A DNA stretch of 64,000 nt from Myroides sp. NP-2 (GTDB taxonomy: Bacteria; Bacteroidota; Bacteroidia; Flavobacteriales; Flavobacteriaceae): assembly GCF_014145665.1 (NCBI RefSeq), contig NZ_JACHTD010000011.1:1-64000 (forward strand), given 5' to 3'. The notes below the pieces were generated by a model, which saw nothing but the letters and a program-made list of their open reading frames with translations, had not been told where the DNA came from and ran no database searches. This document shows, in pieces, positions 54,201-63,411 of this stretch. The stretch's first letter is position 1, and each line of letters begins with the position of its first letter. The translations under genes were made by a program, and so were the position numbers.

Positions 54201-57095
54201 ATGAAAAAAGTACTTCTAACAGCATTATTACTGCCTTTATTGTCGATAGGACAAACAAAAAACAAGTTTTATTCTCCAGAAACGCTACAGCAGCAATGGG
54301 TAGATAGCGTATACAATTCGATGTCGTTGGATCAGCGAATAGGACAATTGTTTATGGTTGCGGCCTATTCAAATAAAGATGAAAAACACGTGCAGGAACT
54401 TGAAAGTTTAGTCCAAAAAAATGAGGTTGGCGGATTGATTTTCTTTCAAGGTGGTCCCCAAAGACAAGCGGCAATTGCCAATCGCTTACAAAGACAGAGT
54501 AAATTGCCTATGTTAGTGGGAATTGACGGAGAATGGGGATTGCGTATGCGCTTGGATTCGACCTACCGATTTCCGTATAATATGACCCTTGGTGCAGTTC
54601 AAAATCTCGATTTGATTGAGGCCGTTGGACAAGCGATGGCTAAGCAATCCAAGCGTTTGGGTATTCAATTTAATTTTGGCCCTGTTGTGGATATCAATAT
54701 AAATCCTGAAAATCCGATTATCGGCGTGCGTGCCTACGGTGAAACACGCGAAATTGTAACTGATCGCGCCTTGGCTTTCACCCGTGGCTACCAAAGTGAA
54801 GGACTTTTTGCTACTGGGAAGCACTTTCCTGGGCATGGTGATACCTCCACGGATTCTCATCACAAATTGCCCCTTATTGATTTAGATAAAGACCGTTTAC
54901 ACCGCGTTGAGTTGTATCCGTATAAAAAGCTGATTAATGAAGGCTTGTCTAGTGTGATGGTGGCACATTTAAATTTGCCGGCTTATGAGCCTAATGATGC
55001 CATTCCTAGCTCTTTGTCTTATAATGTAGTAACAAAGTTGTTGCGTGAAGAATTGGGCTTTGAAGGGTTGATCTTTACCGATGCACTAAACATGAAAGGA
55101 GTTTCCTCTTATTTGGCTCCTGGTGAAGTTGATTTAGCTGCATTTCAAGCAGGAAATGATTTATTGTTGTTTTCTGAAGATGTAGCCAAAGCAGCAAGTA
55201 AGTTAAGAGAAGCCTATGAAAAAGGAGATATTACCGAAAGTCGATTGGCTTATTCAGTAAAGAAAATACTAGACTACAAATACAAAGCAGGGTTGAATAA
55301 GCCTTTGCAAATTGATCGCAACAATCTTGTAGAGGATTTGAATGCTTCAACTTATGATGACTTAAATACAAAACTATACAATGAAGCTATTACGTTAGTA
55401 AAGAATCACAATAAGCTTGTTCCAATTCGCAAATTAGACCAGGAAAAGATCGCTTATGTGCAACTTGGTGATGACGATGGAACACCATTCTTGGAAATGA
55501 TGCGAAATTTTGCCCAAGTAGATGTGGTAAAACCGTCAGATTTGGCGCGTTTATCAGCGTATTCCTTAGTAGTTGTTGGCTACCACAAAGTAGATAATCC
55601 ATGGAGAAATCAAAACTTTTCGGCAGATGAAAAACGTATAGTGGGGGAAATTGCCAAGGCTAATCGCACGCTTTTAGTTTCCTTTGCTAAACCCTATGCC
55701 TTAACGGGTATTGAAGCAGAGATTCGCGATCTAGAAGGATTGGTTGTCGGCTATCAAAACAATGTGTTTGCAGAGCAAGCAGCCGCACAGGTTATTTTTG
55801 GCGCTTTAGGTGCAAAAGGTGAATTGCCCGTTACCATTACAGACAAATATGACGTGGGTACGGGAATCAAAACTAAACCTCTTCACCGTTTGGGGTTCTC
55901 AACACCTGCAAATGAAGGATTAAATCCCTTAGTCTTAAAAAAAATTGACAGTATTGCTCAATATGCCGTTGATAATCAATTGACACCGGGGGCACAAATT
56001 TTGGTTGCGCGTCACGGCAAAGTGGTGTACAACAAATCCTTTGGCTACCATACTTATCAAGCAAATGAGCCAGTGAAAAATACAGATTTATACGACTTAG
56101 CTTCGTTGACAAAAATTCTGTCAACCCTGCCGATGGTAATGAAAATGTATAACGAACAAAAAATCACCCTACAAAGTAAACTGGGTGACTTAGTGCCTGC
56201 ATTCAAACATTCGGATAAAGCGAATATTACCTTGAAAGATGTATTGACACATCAGTCTGGCTTAGCTGCGTGGATTCCCTTTTACAAAAGTACGCTCGAC
56301 AGTACTTCTCATCCGGCGGATAATTTATATCGTTTACAATATTCCACAGCGTTTCCCACACAAGTAAGCGAAAATTTGTTTTTGAAGAAGGATTATACGC
56401 AAGTGATGTTAGCGGAAATCGCCAACAGTAAATTGGCGAGCAAGCCTGATTACAAATACAGCGATTTGGGATTTATTTCGATCAAAGAGTACATAGAGAG
56501 ACTGTACCATGGTACGTTGGATCAATTGGTAGAAGACAAATTTTATCGCTCTATTGGGGCTACGCGATTGACATACTTGCCGTTGCGTAAATTTAATGCT
56601 AAGGAAATTCCACCAACGGAAGTCGATACTTATTATCGCTATACAGCTGTTCATGGATATGTACACGATATGGGAGCTGCCATGCAAGGAGGAGTTTCCG
56701 GACATGCCGGTCTTTTTGGTACGGCTTTAGACGTAGCGAAAATGATGCAATTGTACTTAAACGAAGGCGAATATGGAGGAGAACACTTCTTTTCCAAAGC
56801 AACTTTTGAAGTCTTCAATGCATGCGTATATTGTGCAAAAGGCAATAGAAGAGGGATTGGATTTGACAAACCACAATTGGCAGGAAAGCCAGGTCCCACT
56901 TGTGGATGTGCGTCTGTAACCAGCTTTGGTCATACGGGATTCACTGGTACCATGACGTGGGCAGATCCTGAAAATGAACTGATCTATGTGTTTTTATCCA
57001 ATCGAACTTATCCCGATTCTAATGTAAATAAACTGTCCAAAGAAAATATTCGAGAAAATATACAACAGCTTATATACGAGTCAATTATAGATTAA
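54201..57095 (+). CDS. GH3 beta-N-acetylhexosaminidase fused to serine beta-lactamase-like domain
   Basis: 964 residues from ATG 54201, chosen because it begins the signal peptide (MKKVLLTALLLPLLSIGQT). The GH3 N-terminal domain has KHFPGHGDTS near 208-217 and the acid region GLIFTDALNMKG (Asp near 293); a GH3 C-terminal domain follows (about 390-560). Residues 580-960 are a class C/DD-peptidase-like domain: Ser635-Leu-Thr-Lys638, YSD later and GHTG near 912. It likely acts on periplasmic peptidoglycan, removing N-acetylglucosamine and trimming or hydrolysing peptide bonds. Neighbour bshA suggests amino-sugar context. Confidence 0.9.
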   Translation: MKKVLLTALLLPLLSIGQTKNKFYSPETLQQQWVDSVYNSMSLDQRIGQLFMVAAYSNKDEKHVQELESLVQKNEVGGLIFFQGGPQRQAAIANRLQRQSKLPMLVGIDGEWGLRMRLDSTYRFPYNMTLGAVQNLDLIEAVGQAMAKQSKRLGIQFNFGPVVDININPENPIIGVRAYGETREIVTDRALAFTRGYQSEGLFATGKHFPGHGDTSTDSHHKLPLIDLDKDRLHRVELYPYKKLINEGLSSVMVAHLNLPAYEPNDAIPSSLSYNVVTKLLREELGFEGLIFTDALNMKGVSSYLAPGEVDLAAFQAGNDLLLFSEDVAKAASKLREAYEKGDITESRLAYSVKKILDYKYKAGLNKPLQIDRNNLVEDLNASTYDDLNTKLYNEAITLVKNHNKLVPIRKLDQEKIAYVQLGDDDGTPFLEMMRNFAQVDVVKPSDLARLSAYSLVVVGYHKVDNPWRNQNFSADEKRIVGEIAKANRTLLVSFAKPYALTGIEAEIRDLEGLVVGYQNNVFAEQAAAQVIFGALGAKGELPVTITDKYDVGTGIKTKPLHRLGFSTPANEGLNPLVLKKIDSIAQYAVDNQLTPGAQILVARHGKVVYNKSFGYHTYQANEPVKNTDLYDLASLTKILSTLPMVMKMYNEQKITLQSKLGDLVPAFKHSDKANITLKDVLTHQSGLAAWIPFYKSTLDSTSHPADNLYRLQYSTAFPTQVSENLFLKKDYTQVMLAEIANSKLASKPDYKYSDLGFISIKEYIERLYHGTLDQLVEDKFYRSIGATRLTYLPLRKFNAKEIPPTEVDTYYRYTAVHGYVHDMGAAMQGGVSGHAGLFGTALDVAKMMQLYLNEGEYGGEHFFSKATFEVFNACVYCAKGNRRGIGFDKPQLAGKPGPTCGCASVTSFGHTGFTGTMTWADPENELIYVFLSNRTYPDSNVNKLSKENIRENIQQLIYESIID

Positions 57096-57156
57096 TAGTT
57101 GCATGATGTGATGTTAAATTATTTGTATTGTATAAAATCTACAGGAAAAGTTTATA

Positions 57157-57185
57157 TTGTGTATAAATAATTCGAAGTATCTTTA
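57157..57185 (+). promoter_or_regulatory. Promoter of bshA
   Basis: TTG (57157-57159), 18 nt, TATCTTTA (57178-57185), 19 nt before the ATG; near-consensus for this phylum. Confidence 0.5.
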
Positions 57186-57204
57186 AGCACCAAATAATTC
57201 ACAT

Positions 57205-58341
57205 ATGAAAATCGCAATCGTATGCTACCCAACTTTCGGAGGAAGTGGTGTTGTAGCTACAGAGCTAGGTTTGGAACTAGCAAAAAGAGATCATGAAGTA
57301 CATTTTATCACCTATAGTCAACCCGTTCGTTTAGCCTTATTAAATCCTAAGATTTACTATCACGAAGTAAATGTACCTGAATATCCTTTATTTCACTATC
57401 AGCCATATGAATTGGCGTTGTCTAGTAAATTAGTGGATATTGTTAAACTATTTAATATTGACGTTTTACACGTTCATTATGCTATTCCTCATGCCTACGC
57501 AGGCTATATGGCTAAACAAATGCTGAAAGAGGAGGGAATTGACTTGCCGATGATTACAACGCTACACGGTACTGATATTACCTTAGTAGGGAATCATCCC
57601 AACTATAAAACAGCTGTTTCTTTTAGTATTAACCATTCTGATTTTGTAACCTCAGTATCAGAATCGCTGAAACAATCGACTTATGAGCTGTTTCAAAGTA
57701 AGAAGGAAATCTGCGTTATCCCAAATTTTATTGAAGTAAAAGAAGTAGATTGTGCCGAAACACCGTGTAAACGCAGTGCTATGGCAGAAAAAGGAGAATT
57801 CATTATTACGCATATTAGCAATTTTAGAAAGGTAAAGCGCATTGGTGATGTAGTTAAAATTTTCTATGGCATTCAACAAGCAGTACCAGCCAAATTAATG
57901 CTAGTAGGAGACGGACCTGAAAAGGAAAAAGCAGAGCGTTTAGCCATGGAATTGGGAATATACGATAAGATTATCTTCTTTGGAAATAGCAATGAAGTCA
58001 ATCAAATTTTAGGATATTCTGATTTGTTTTTACTGCCTTCAGAGACGGAGAGTTTCGGATTAGCAGCATTAGAGGCAATGGCTGTGGGAGTTCCAGTGAT
58101 CTCAAGTAATACAGGTGGTTTGCCTGAAGTAAATGAGCACGGAGTTTCTGGTTATCTAAGCGATGTCAAAGATGTAGATGACATGGTTAAAAATGCTTTA
58201 GCCATCTTAGAAGACGAAGATACCCTTTGCCGCTTTAAAGAGGGAGCTCGCACAACGGCAAAGCGCTTTCAGATTAGTGAAATCCTACCGATGTATGAAG
58301 AGCTGTACGACAAAGCTGTGGCTTTAAAAAAGGAAAAATAA
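57205..58341 (+). CDS. bshA: N-acetyl-alpha-D-glucosaminyl L-malate synthase
   Basis: First enzyme of bacillithiol synthesis: a GT4 glycosyltransferase moving GlcNAc from UDP-GlcNAc to L-malate. 378 residues with KIAIVCYPTFGGSGVVATELG at the start, YAIPHAYAGYMA, LHGTDITLVGNHPNY and the nucleotide-sugar site LLPSETESFGLAALEAMA with Glu. The whole protein follows BshA rather than general GT4. bshB and bshC are not next to it. Confidence 0.93.
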   Translation: MKIAIVCYPTFGGSGVVATELGLELAKRDHEVHFITYSQPVRLALLNPKIYYHEVNVPEYPLFHYQPYELALSSKLVDIVKLFNIDVLHVHYAIPHAYAGYMAKQMLKEEGIDLPMITTLHGTDITLVGNHPNYKTAVSFSINHSDFVTSVSESLKQSTYELFQSKKEICVIPNFIEVKEVDCAETPCKRSAMAEKGEFIITHISNFRKVKRIGDVVKIFYGIQQAVPAKLMLVGDGPEKEKAERLAMELGIYDKIIFFGNSNEVNQILGYSDLFLLPSETESFGLAALEAMAVGVPVISSNTGGLPEVNEHGVSGYLSDVKDVDDMVKNALAILEDEDTLCRFKEGARTTAKRFQISEILPMYEELYDKAVALKKEK

Positions 58342-58345
58342 ACCC

Positions 58346-58403
58346 GGTTACTGTAGTGTAACCTACACAAAACTCGCTTCAATTTCGAAGCGAGTTTTTT
58401 TTT
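58346..58403 (+). terminator. Terminator after bshA
   Basis: AAAACTCGCTTC-AATTTC-GAAGCGAGTTTT (58369-58398) followed by T-run. A smaller stem GGTTAC ... GTAACC precedes it at 58346-58363. Confidence 0.85.
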
Positions 58404-58448
58404 GATTATCTTGTTGAAACAAAAAAGGAGAAGCAAAAAGGAGGTCAG

Positions 58449-59315
58449 ATGAAAAGTACAAAGAACATAGAAACGTGGAGTCGCGCTAAGATAATAGGAG
58501 AGGAACCTTGGGATATTACGCTCTTTGAGCACGCAGACAAGGGAAGAAATGATCTTCAAGCACCACACAAACACGATTTTTATCTTATTCTCTTTGTAGA
58601 ACAAGGCGATGGTATTCATGAAATTGACTTCACCCGATTAGGCGTTCATTCCCATCAGATTCATTTTTTACGTCCACAACAAGTGCACTATTGGAAATTG
58701 GAGCCTGGCACTAAGGGGTATCAATTGATGTTCTCTCCTAGCGCCTTGCACCTGCTTACGCAGTTGAGTGCACTGCCTTTTTTTCAAATTGACGTACCGC
58801 CTGTATTGTCTTTATCGCCTGATGAATACGAAGATATCCATCAAGCGTTGGTTAAATTACATCAATTATTGCCCCAAGGAGATACTCTTGGACAAGAAAT
58901 TAGCGTGTTGCAATTCTTTTTAGTGCTAAAAAAAATACAGCGCTATTACAACAAAGTACACGGGGTTGAAACAGGAGGGACCGATCGAAAGATACAGGAA
59001 TTTAAGTCCTTGTTAGAAACCCATTTTAAGGAGCAAAATCAAGTGTCGTTTTACGCAGATAAACTACATATAACGCCCAATTACCTCAATATACGGTCGA
59101 AAAAAGTAGTGGGAATAACCGCAAGTCACGTTATACAGCAACGCATTATACTAGAAGCAGAACGCTTGTTGATTACGACTGACTTGTCCATCAAAGAGAT
59201 CGCTTTTGAACTGGGCTTTCACGATACGGGTTATTTTAACCATTACTTTAAAAAATGGAGGAAGAAAACACCTGGGCAATTTAGAGATAGTTATAATATG
59301 TACAAGAAAGAATAG
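58449..59315 (+). CDS. AraC-family transcription regulator
   Basis: 288 residues: N-terminal cupin-like ligand domain (PHKHDFYLILFVEQGDG ... SHQIHFLRPQQVHYW), C-terminal double helix-turn-helix with the family signature SIKEIAFELGFHDTGYFNHYFKKW and PGQFR. A cytosolic activator for an unknown ligand. The ankyrin lipoprotein gene follows by 68 nt in the same direction and may be its target or just its neighbour. Confidence 0.9.
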   Translation: MKSTKNIETWSRAKIIGEEPWDITLFEHADKGRNDLQAPHKHDFYLILFVEQGDGIHEIDFTRLGVHSHQIHFLRPQQVHYWKLEPGTKGYQLMFSPSALHLLTQLSALPFFQIDVPPVLSLSPDEYEDIHQALVKLHQLLPQGDTLGQEISVLQFFLVLKKIQRYYNKVHGVETGGTDRKIQEFKSLLETHFKEQNQVSFYADKLHITPNYLNIRSKKVVGITASHVIQQRIILEAERLLITTDLSIKEIAFELGFHDTGYFNHYFKKWRKKTPGQFRDSYNMYKKE

Positions 59316-59383
59316 TAAAAACACAACGGCTGTTTTTGGTGATAGCCTATATTTGTAGCTAGTAATTTTAATCTATATGCTTT

Positions 59384-60100
59384 ATGATCAGAAAGGTAAC
59401 TTATATTTTGCTGTTTATTTTTTCCGTAGGATTGTCTACGAGTTTGGCAGCGAGTTGTTCGAATAATAACAATAACGATTTAAAAAATACCACTACAGTT
59501 ATGGAAAGCGATTTATTTCAAGCGGTTTCGTCTAATAATTTAAAACGAGTGCAAGAAATTGTAGCAGCTTCACCGATTAACCTCGAAGTGAAGAACAGCA
59601 AAGGAGAAACCCCTTTGATGGTAGCTACATATAAGCAATACAATGCTATTGCGTTTTACTTGATAGAGCAAGGAGCAAATGTCAATACCCAAGACGAAAG
59701 GCTCAATAGTCCCTTTTTATACGCTGGAGCAGAAGGCAATTTAGCTTTAGTAAAAAAAGCGTTGGCTCATGGTGCGGATTTCACAGTTTTCAACCGATAC
59801 CACGGAACAGCATTAATTCCCGCAGCAGAAAAAGGCCATTTAGCGGTTGTGCAATTGTTAGTTCAAACGCCATACTTCCCTATTGATCACGTGAATCGCT
59901 TAGGATGGACAGCGTTAATGGAGGCAATTGTACTGAGTGATGGCGGTGACGTACACACCGCTATTGTTGAAGCATTGATTAAAGGGGGAGTGGATGTAAA
60001 TATTCCCGATCACGACGGTAAAACGCCACTGTATCACGCAAAGTCAAGAAAATTCACCGACATAATTAACTTGTTAGAAGCAGCCGGTGCACATCTATAG
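59384..60100 (+). CDS. Exported ankyrin-repeat protein
   Basis: 238 residues: signal peptide with a lipobox-like AASCSNN (Cys near 25), an Asn-rich linker, then four to five ankyrin repeats (NSKGETPLMVATYKQYNAIAF, GANVNTQDERLNSPFLYAG, GHLAVVQLLV, LGWTALMEAIV, DHDGKTPLYHAKSRK). It is a periplasmic or lipid-anchored binding protein, since ankyrins mediate protein contacts. In several bacteria such proteins accompany catalases; none is nearby here. Likely target of the AraC gene upstream. Confidence 0.85.
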   Translation: MIRKVTYILLFIFSVGLSTSLAASCSNNNNNDLKNTTTVMESDLFQAVSSNNLKRVQEIVAASPINLEVKNSKGETPLMVATYKQYNAIAFYLIEQGANVNTQDERLNSPFLYAGAEGNLALVKKALAHGADFTVFNRYHGTALIPAAEKGHLAVVQLLVQTPYFPIDHVNRLGWTALMEAIVLSDGGDVHTAIVEALIKGGVDVNIPDHDGKTPLYHAKSRKFTDIINLLEAAGAHL

Positions 60101-60311
60101 TAGGAAGAAAGGTTAAAGAGAAAAGAAGTATAAAATTGAACCACAGCAACGACGGCTAGTTTGCTCTTTGAAGAGGAAGGTTGGACCTAAAGAAAAAGTC
60201 GATCATCCCGAGGAGTTTACTGCTTTAACTGATGCGTTTGCGTTGTTGATAAGGTACAGAAACAAAAAAGAGCAAGGAATACTTGCTCTTTTTCTATTTT
60301 CGTCTGTTTTT
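60101..60311. other. Intergenic region with terminator and a possible coding relic
   Basis: A bidirectional terminator AAAAAGAGCAAG-GAATA-CTTGCTCTTTT lies at 60265-60292. Before it, one frame (about 60125-60260) reads GPKEKVDHPEEFTALTDAF and ALLIRYRN, which look like protein, but there is no start and no match I recognise. Confidence 0.5.
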
Positions 60312-60656
60312 TTATTTTAAATATACCGATTCTTTTTTGAAGTGAACCGTCAATAGATAATATAAAACTACTCTGTATTTGTGCTTATTGGAAGCGCCAT
60401 ACTGCTCGATTACTTTGTTTAAGCCTTCATCTAATTTAGCGTCGTCTTTTAATCCTAATTTTTTAATTAAGAAATTATTGCGAACCGTTGCCATTTCTGA
60501 AGCAGATGAACTCGCTACTGTGGATGAATCTTGATTGTAAATCGATGGTCCACAACCAATGGTTACTTTTTCTAATAGTTCCATGTTGGGTTTAACGCCA
60601 CACTTATCCTTTAAATCGGCAGCGTACTTTTCAATTAATTCAGCTCTTTTACTCAT
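60312..60656 (-). CDS. DUF2853 family protein
   Basis: 114-residue small soluble protein with the family N-terminus RAELIEKYAADLKDKCGVKPN and ends in YYLLTVHFKKESVY. Function unknown. Last of a minus-strand group after menD, 59 nt gap, likely the same transcript. Confidence 0.85.
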   Translation of the reverse strand: MSKRAELIEKYAADLKDKCGVKPNMELLEKVTIGCGPSIYNQDSSTVASSSASEMATVRNNFLIKKLGLKDDAKLDEGLNKVIEQYGASNKHKYRVVLYYLLTVHFKKESVYLK

Positions 60657-60715
60657 AATTTTATTTATTTGTTGCTACAAGTTACTAAAAATAAAAGAGA
60701 TAGTGATAGAAAAGA

Positions 60716-62368
60716 TCACAAATTGCGATAATAATTTTTAAATACTTCGTCATTTAAAAAAGTAGGGGTTTGCACCTCTAATATTGCAGGGCGATCGGAG
60801 TGTTTAAAAAAGGCAGTTGCGGCTTTTTTCAGCGTTTCCATATCAGCTGCTTGAACATAGTCAAAGCCATACATGTCGGCTAAATGTGTTGCTTTATGTT
60901 GGTGGTTGGTTTCGAAATAGGTGTTGAATACTTCGTTTTCTTGGTGCCCAGGAAGGGTTCTGAAGATACCGCCCCCACCGTTGTTGATTAGGATGATTTT
61001 AAAGTTTTTGGGAATGTAGTTATTCCACAGGGCATTGCTATCGTAAAAGAAGCTAATATCACCTGTTAGGAGCACGGTTGGTTTTCCGGAAGCAATGGCA
61101 GCACCAATTGCTGTAGAAGTACAACCATCAATACCGCTTGTACCGCGGTTGCAAAATACTTCAATAGTCGGATCAAGCGCAATGAGCTGTACATAGCGAA
61201 TCACGGCACTGTTGCTTACCTGCAATTGACTGTTGGCAGGTAAATGACGAACCAAGAAATCAATGGCTGTAAAATCGGAAAAAATAGATTCTTCAAGTAG
61301 TTGATGGTGTTTGGTATCACGTTTGCGCATCAGTTCTTTTGCCCAGTTGTTATACGGGGAGTCAACAGGTTGTACACGAGCCGTTAGCTGGTCTAAAAAC
61401 GATTGAGGATCTGTGTAAATGCGATCGCTTAGACAATCGTAGGTATCATAGTGGCGCAGGGTATCAATATGCCAATGCTGTTCTGGGCGATATTGTCGCA
61501 AGAATTGCTTGATTTTTTTACTCACTACCATACCGCCAAATGTTAGTAAAATCGTTGGTTGAAGGCTGTGTAAATCAGCCTCACTCATCGGAATAACAAA
61601 GCGGTCAATGGCGTTAATTACGCTGGGATCGTTGATGTTGCTCAGTGTTTCTGCTAAAAATAGTACAGAACCATCTGCAGCGAGTCGAGTGATGACTTCG
61701 CTACTAATTGTATCGGGAGCACAACTCCCCACAAGAATTAACTTTTTAGGTGCTTTTTCCCAGGCTTGGGTATACTTTGTATAATCCACCGGTGCTAAAG
61801 AAGGAACACTTGGTTTTACTAGCGTAGGATGAACTGTTAATTCGGTTGTCGTTTGATATAGGGGTTCTTCAAAAGGCGCATTTATGTGTACAGGACCTCT
61901 TTGAGTCAGAGCCATGTGAATCGCTTCTTGAATCATTTGGTCATTGGCTGTACTAGCTTCTTCTGTTAAATTAGCACTGTATAGGATGTGATTGTGATAT
62001 ACATTTTGTTGTCGGATGGTCTGTCCATCTCCAATGTCAATTTTGTGCAGAGGACGATCTGCAGATAGTACAATCAATGGTGTTTGGCTGTAAAAAGCCT
62101 CAGCAACGGCGGGGTAATAATTTAAAAGAGCCGAACCTGAAGTACAAACAAGAATAGCCGGGCTGTTCGTTTGCTGTGCAAGTCCCATTCCAAAAAAGGC
62201 CGCACATCGTTCATCAGCAAGGCTATAACAGGTAAAAAAAGGATCGTTGGTAAAACCAATCGTCAAAGGTGCATTACGTGATCCTGGTGATATAACAACC
62301 CTAGTTAGATTTTTTGCTTTACAAAGCGCAATAATGCTTTGGGCTAACTGTATTGAAGGATAAACCAT
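60716..62368 (-). CDS. menD: MenD: SEPHCHC synthase of menaquinone pathway
   Basis: Thiamine-diphosphate enzyme that condenses isochorismate with 2-oxoglutarate to give 2-succinyl-5-enolpyruvyl-6-hydroxy-3-cyclohexene-1-carboxylate. 550 residues: VVISPGSRNAPLTIGF near 24-39, catalytic Glu in DERCAAFFGMGLA near 53, ThDP motif GDISFFYDSNALWNN and NNGGGGIFRTLPG. menaquinone is the usual respiratory quinone of this group. Other men genes are not in this window. Confidence 0.96.
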   Translation of the reverse strand: MVYPSIQLAQSIIALCKAKNLTRVVISPGSRNAPLTIGFTNDPFFTCYSLADERCAAFFGMGLAQQTNSPAILVCTSGSALLNYYPAVAEAFYSQTPLIVLSADRPLHKIDIGDGQTIRQQNVYHNHILYSANLTEEASTANDQMIQEAIHMALTQRGPVHINAPFEEPLYQTTTELTVHPTLVKPSVPSLAPVDYTKYTQAWEKAPKKLILVGSCAPDTISSEVITRLAADGSVLFLAETLSNINDPSVINAIDRFVIPMSEADLHSLQPTILLTFGGMVVSKKIKQFLRQYRPEQHWHIDTLRHYDTYDCLSDRIYTDPQSFLDQLTARVQPVDSPYNNWAKELMRKRDTKHHQLLEESIFSDFTAIDFLVRHLPANSQLQVSNSAVIRYVQLIALDPTIEVFCNRGTSGIDGCTSTAIGAAIASGKPTVLLTGDISFFYDSNALWNNYIPKNFKIILINNGGGGIFRTLPGHQENEVFNTYFETNHQHKATHLADMYGFDYVQAADMETLKKAATAFFKHSDRPAILEVQTPTFLNDEVFKNYYRNL

Positions 62369-62425
62369 AGTAATTTCAAAAAGATAAAATTACGAATAAA
62401 ATTACTATGGCGTCCGTATTCTACC

Positions 62426-63016
62426 TTATTTCTTTTTAATCCACTCCTTGATTTCAGTGTCGTTTGGAAGTATTCTTGGATTGATTACTTTGACTACATG
62501 ACCCTCTTCATCGATTAAGTATTTCTGGAAATTCCATTCTACCGTACTATCGGCATAACCATTCAGACTCTTTTGCGTTAAGAATTGATAAATAGGAGCC
62601 ATGTCATCTCCTTTTACAGATATTTTTTCCATCATAGGAAAGGTAACACCGAAGTTAGCTTTACAAAAAGTAGCAATTTCAGCATTGGTTCCCGGTTCTT
62701 GATTGCCGAAATTATTTGCAGGAAAACCGATGATCACAAAATCATCCCCGCCAAACTCTTCGTATAATTTCTGTAATTGTTCGTACTGAGGCGTTAGCCC
62801 ACATTCTGATGCCGTATTGACAATCATTATTTTTTTTCCTTTTAAGGATGCAAAGTCAAAATCACTGCCATACAAATCTTTTACCTTAAACTGATAAATT
62901 GTTTGTTGGTTTTTTGAAGTTTCTTTCATGGTTGATGTTTGTTTTACGTATTCGTTCGCGTTTACAATTGATGGGCTTACTGCTAATAAAGCTAATGCCA
63001 AAACATAATTTCTCAT
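62426..63016 (-). CDS. Exported glutathione peroxidase family protein
   Basis: 196 residues: signal peptide to about 20, then the peroxidase fold with Cys72 in NTASECGLTP (cysteine instead of selenocysteine), Gln106 in FGNQEP, and Trp161-Asn162 in VEWNFQKYL, a complete catalytic tetrad. It lacks the conserved resolving-Cys position seen in some thioredoxin-dependent members except Cys118 (ATFCKANF), which may serve. Being exported, it probably reduces peroxides in the periplasm with thioredoxin-like donors. First of a group with menD and DUF2853. Confidence 0.88.
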   Translation of the reverse strand: MRNYVLALALLAVSPSIVNANEYVKQTSTMKETSKNQQTIYQFKVKDLYGSDFDFASLKGKKIMIVNTASECGLTPQYEQLQKLYEEFGGDDFVIIGFPANNFGNQEPGTNAEIATFCKANFGVTFPMMEKISVKGDDMAPIYQFLTQKSLNGYADSTVEWNFQKYLIDEEGHVVKVINPRILPNDTEIKEWIKKK

Positions 63017-63411
63017 TCGATAATTTGCTGGAAGGATTTACTTGGACGTAAATCCATAGTTTTTTTGATGTATTAAAATTACGAATTGATTTTACAATTA
63101 CTAAGGATTTAACGTTTTTAAAAATTCAACCAAAGAATTCTTTTTATTTTTTAAAATATGTTTATAAATAGTTGATTGTTAGGGTTTGTAATGCGAAAAA
63201 AACGTTAAAATAAAAATTAGAGTTACGCTTTTTTGAGGATGGAAATGAAAAACTATTAAAATTAGAAGAATCATAACAAAAGAGGGCTGTAGTTGAATAT
63301 TGTTTAAATAGGGGGAAGTACGGTGTTAATTAGCTATTAAAACGACAGTGTGTTGACAATGTAGGCGACTGTTGAGACGTTAGTTTGCTAGAAAAGCGAA
63401 CGAATAGAAAA
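63017..63411. other. Intergenic region between divergent genes
   Basis: 395 nt with no gene or clear terminator. It should hold promoters for the glutathione peroxidase gene and the downstream gene, but no convincing -33/-7 pair was found. Confidence 0.5.

Noticed and set aside
54122..54307. Plus-strand ORF beginning LSLQEVQHRLGISAED just before the GH3 gene
   Set aside because: The residues look natural, but its TTG start lies inside the TAGATTTG -7 box, so it would be upstream of the transcript start, and most of it overlaps the GH3 gene.
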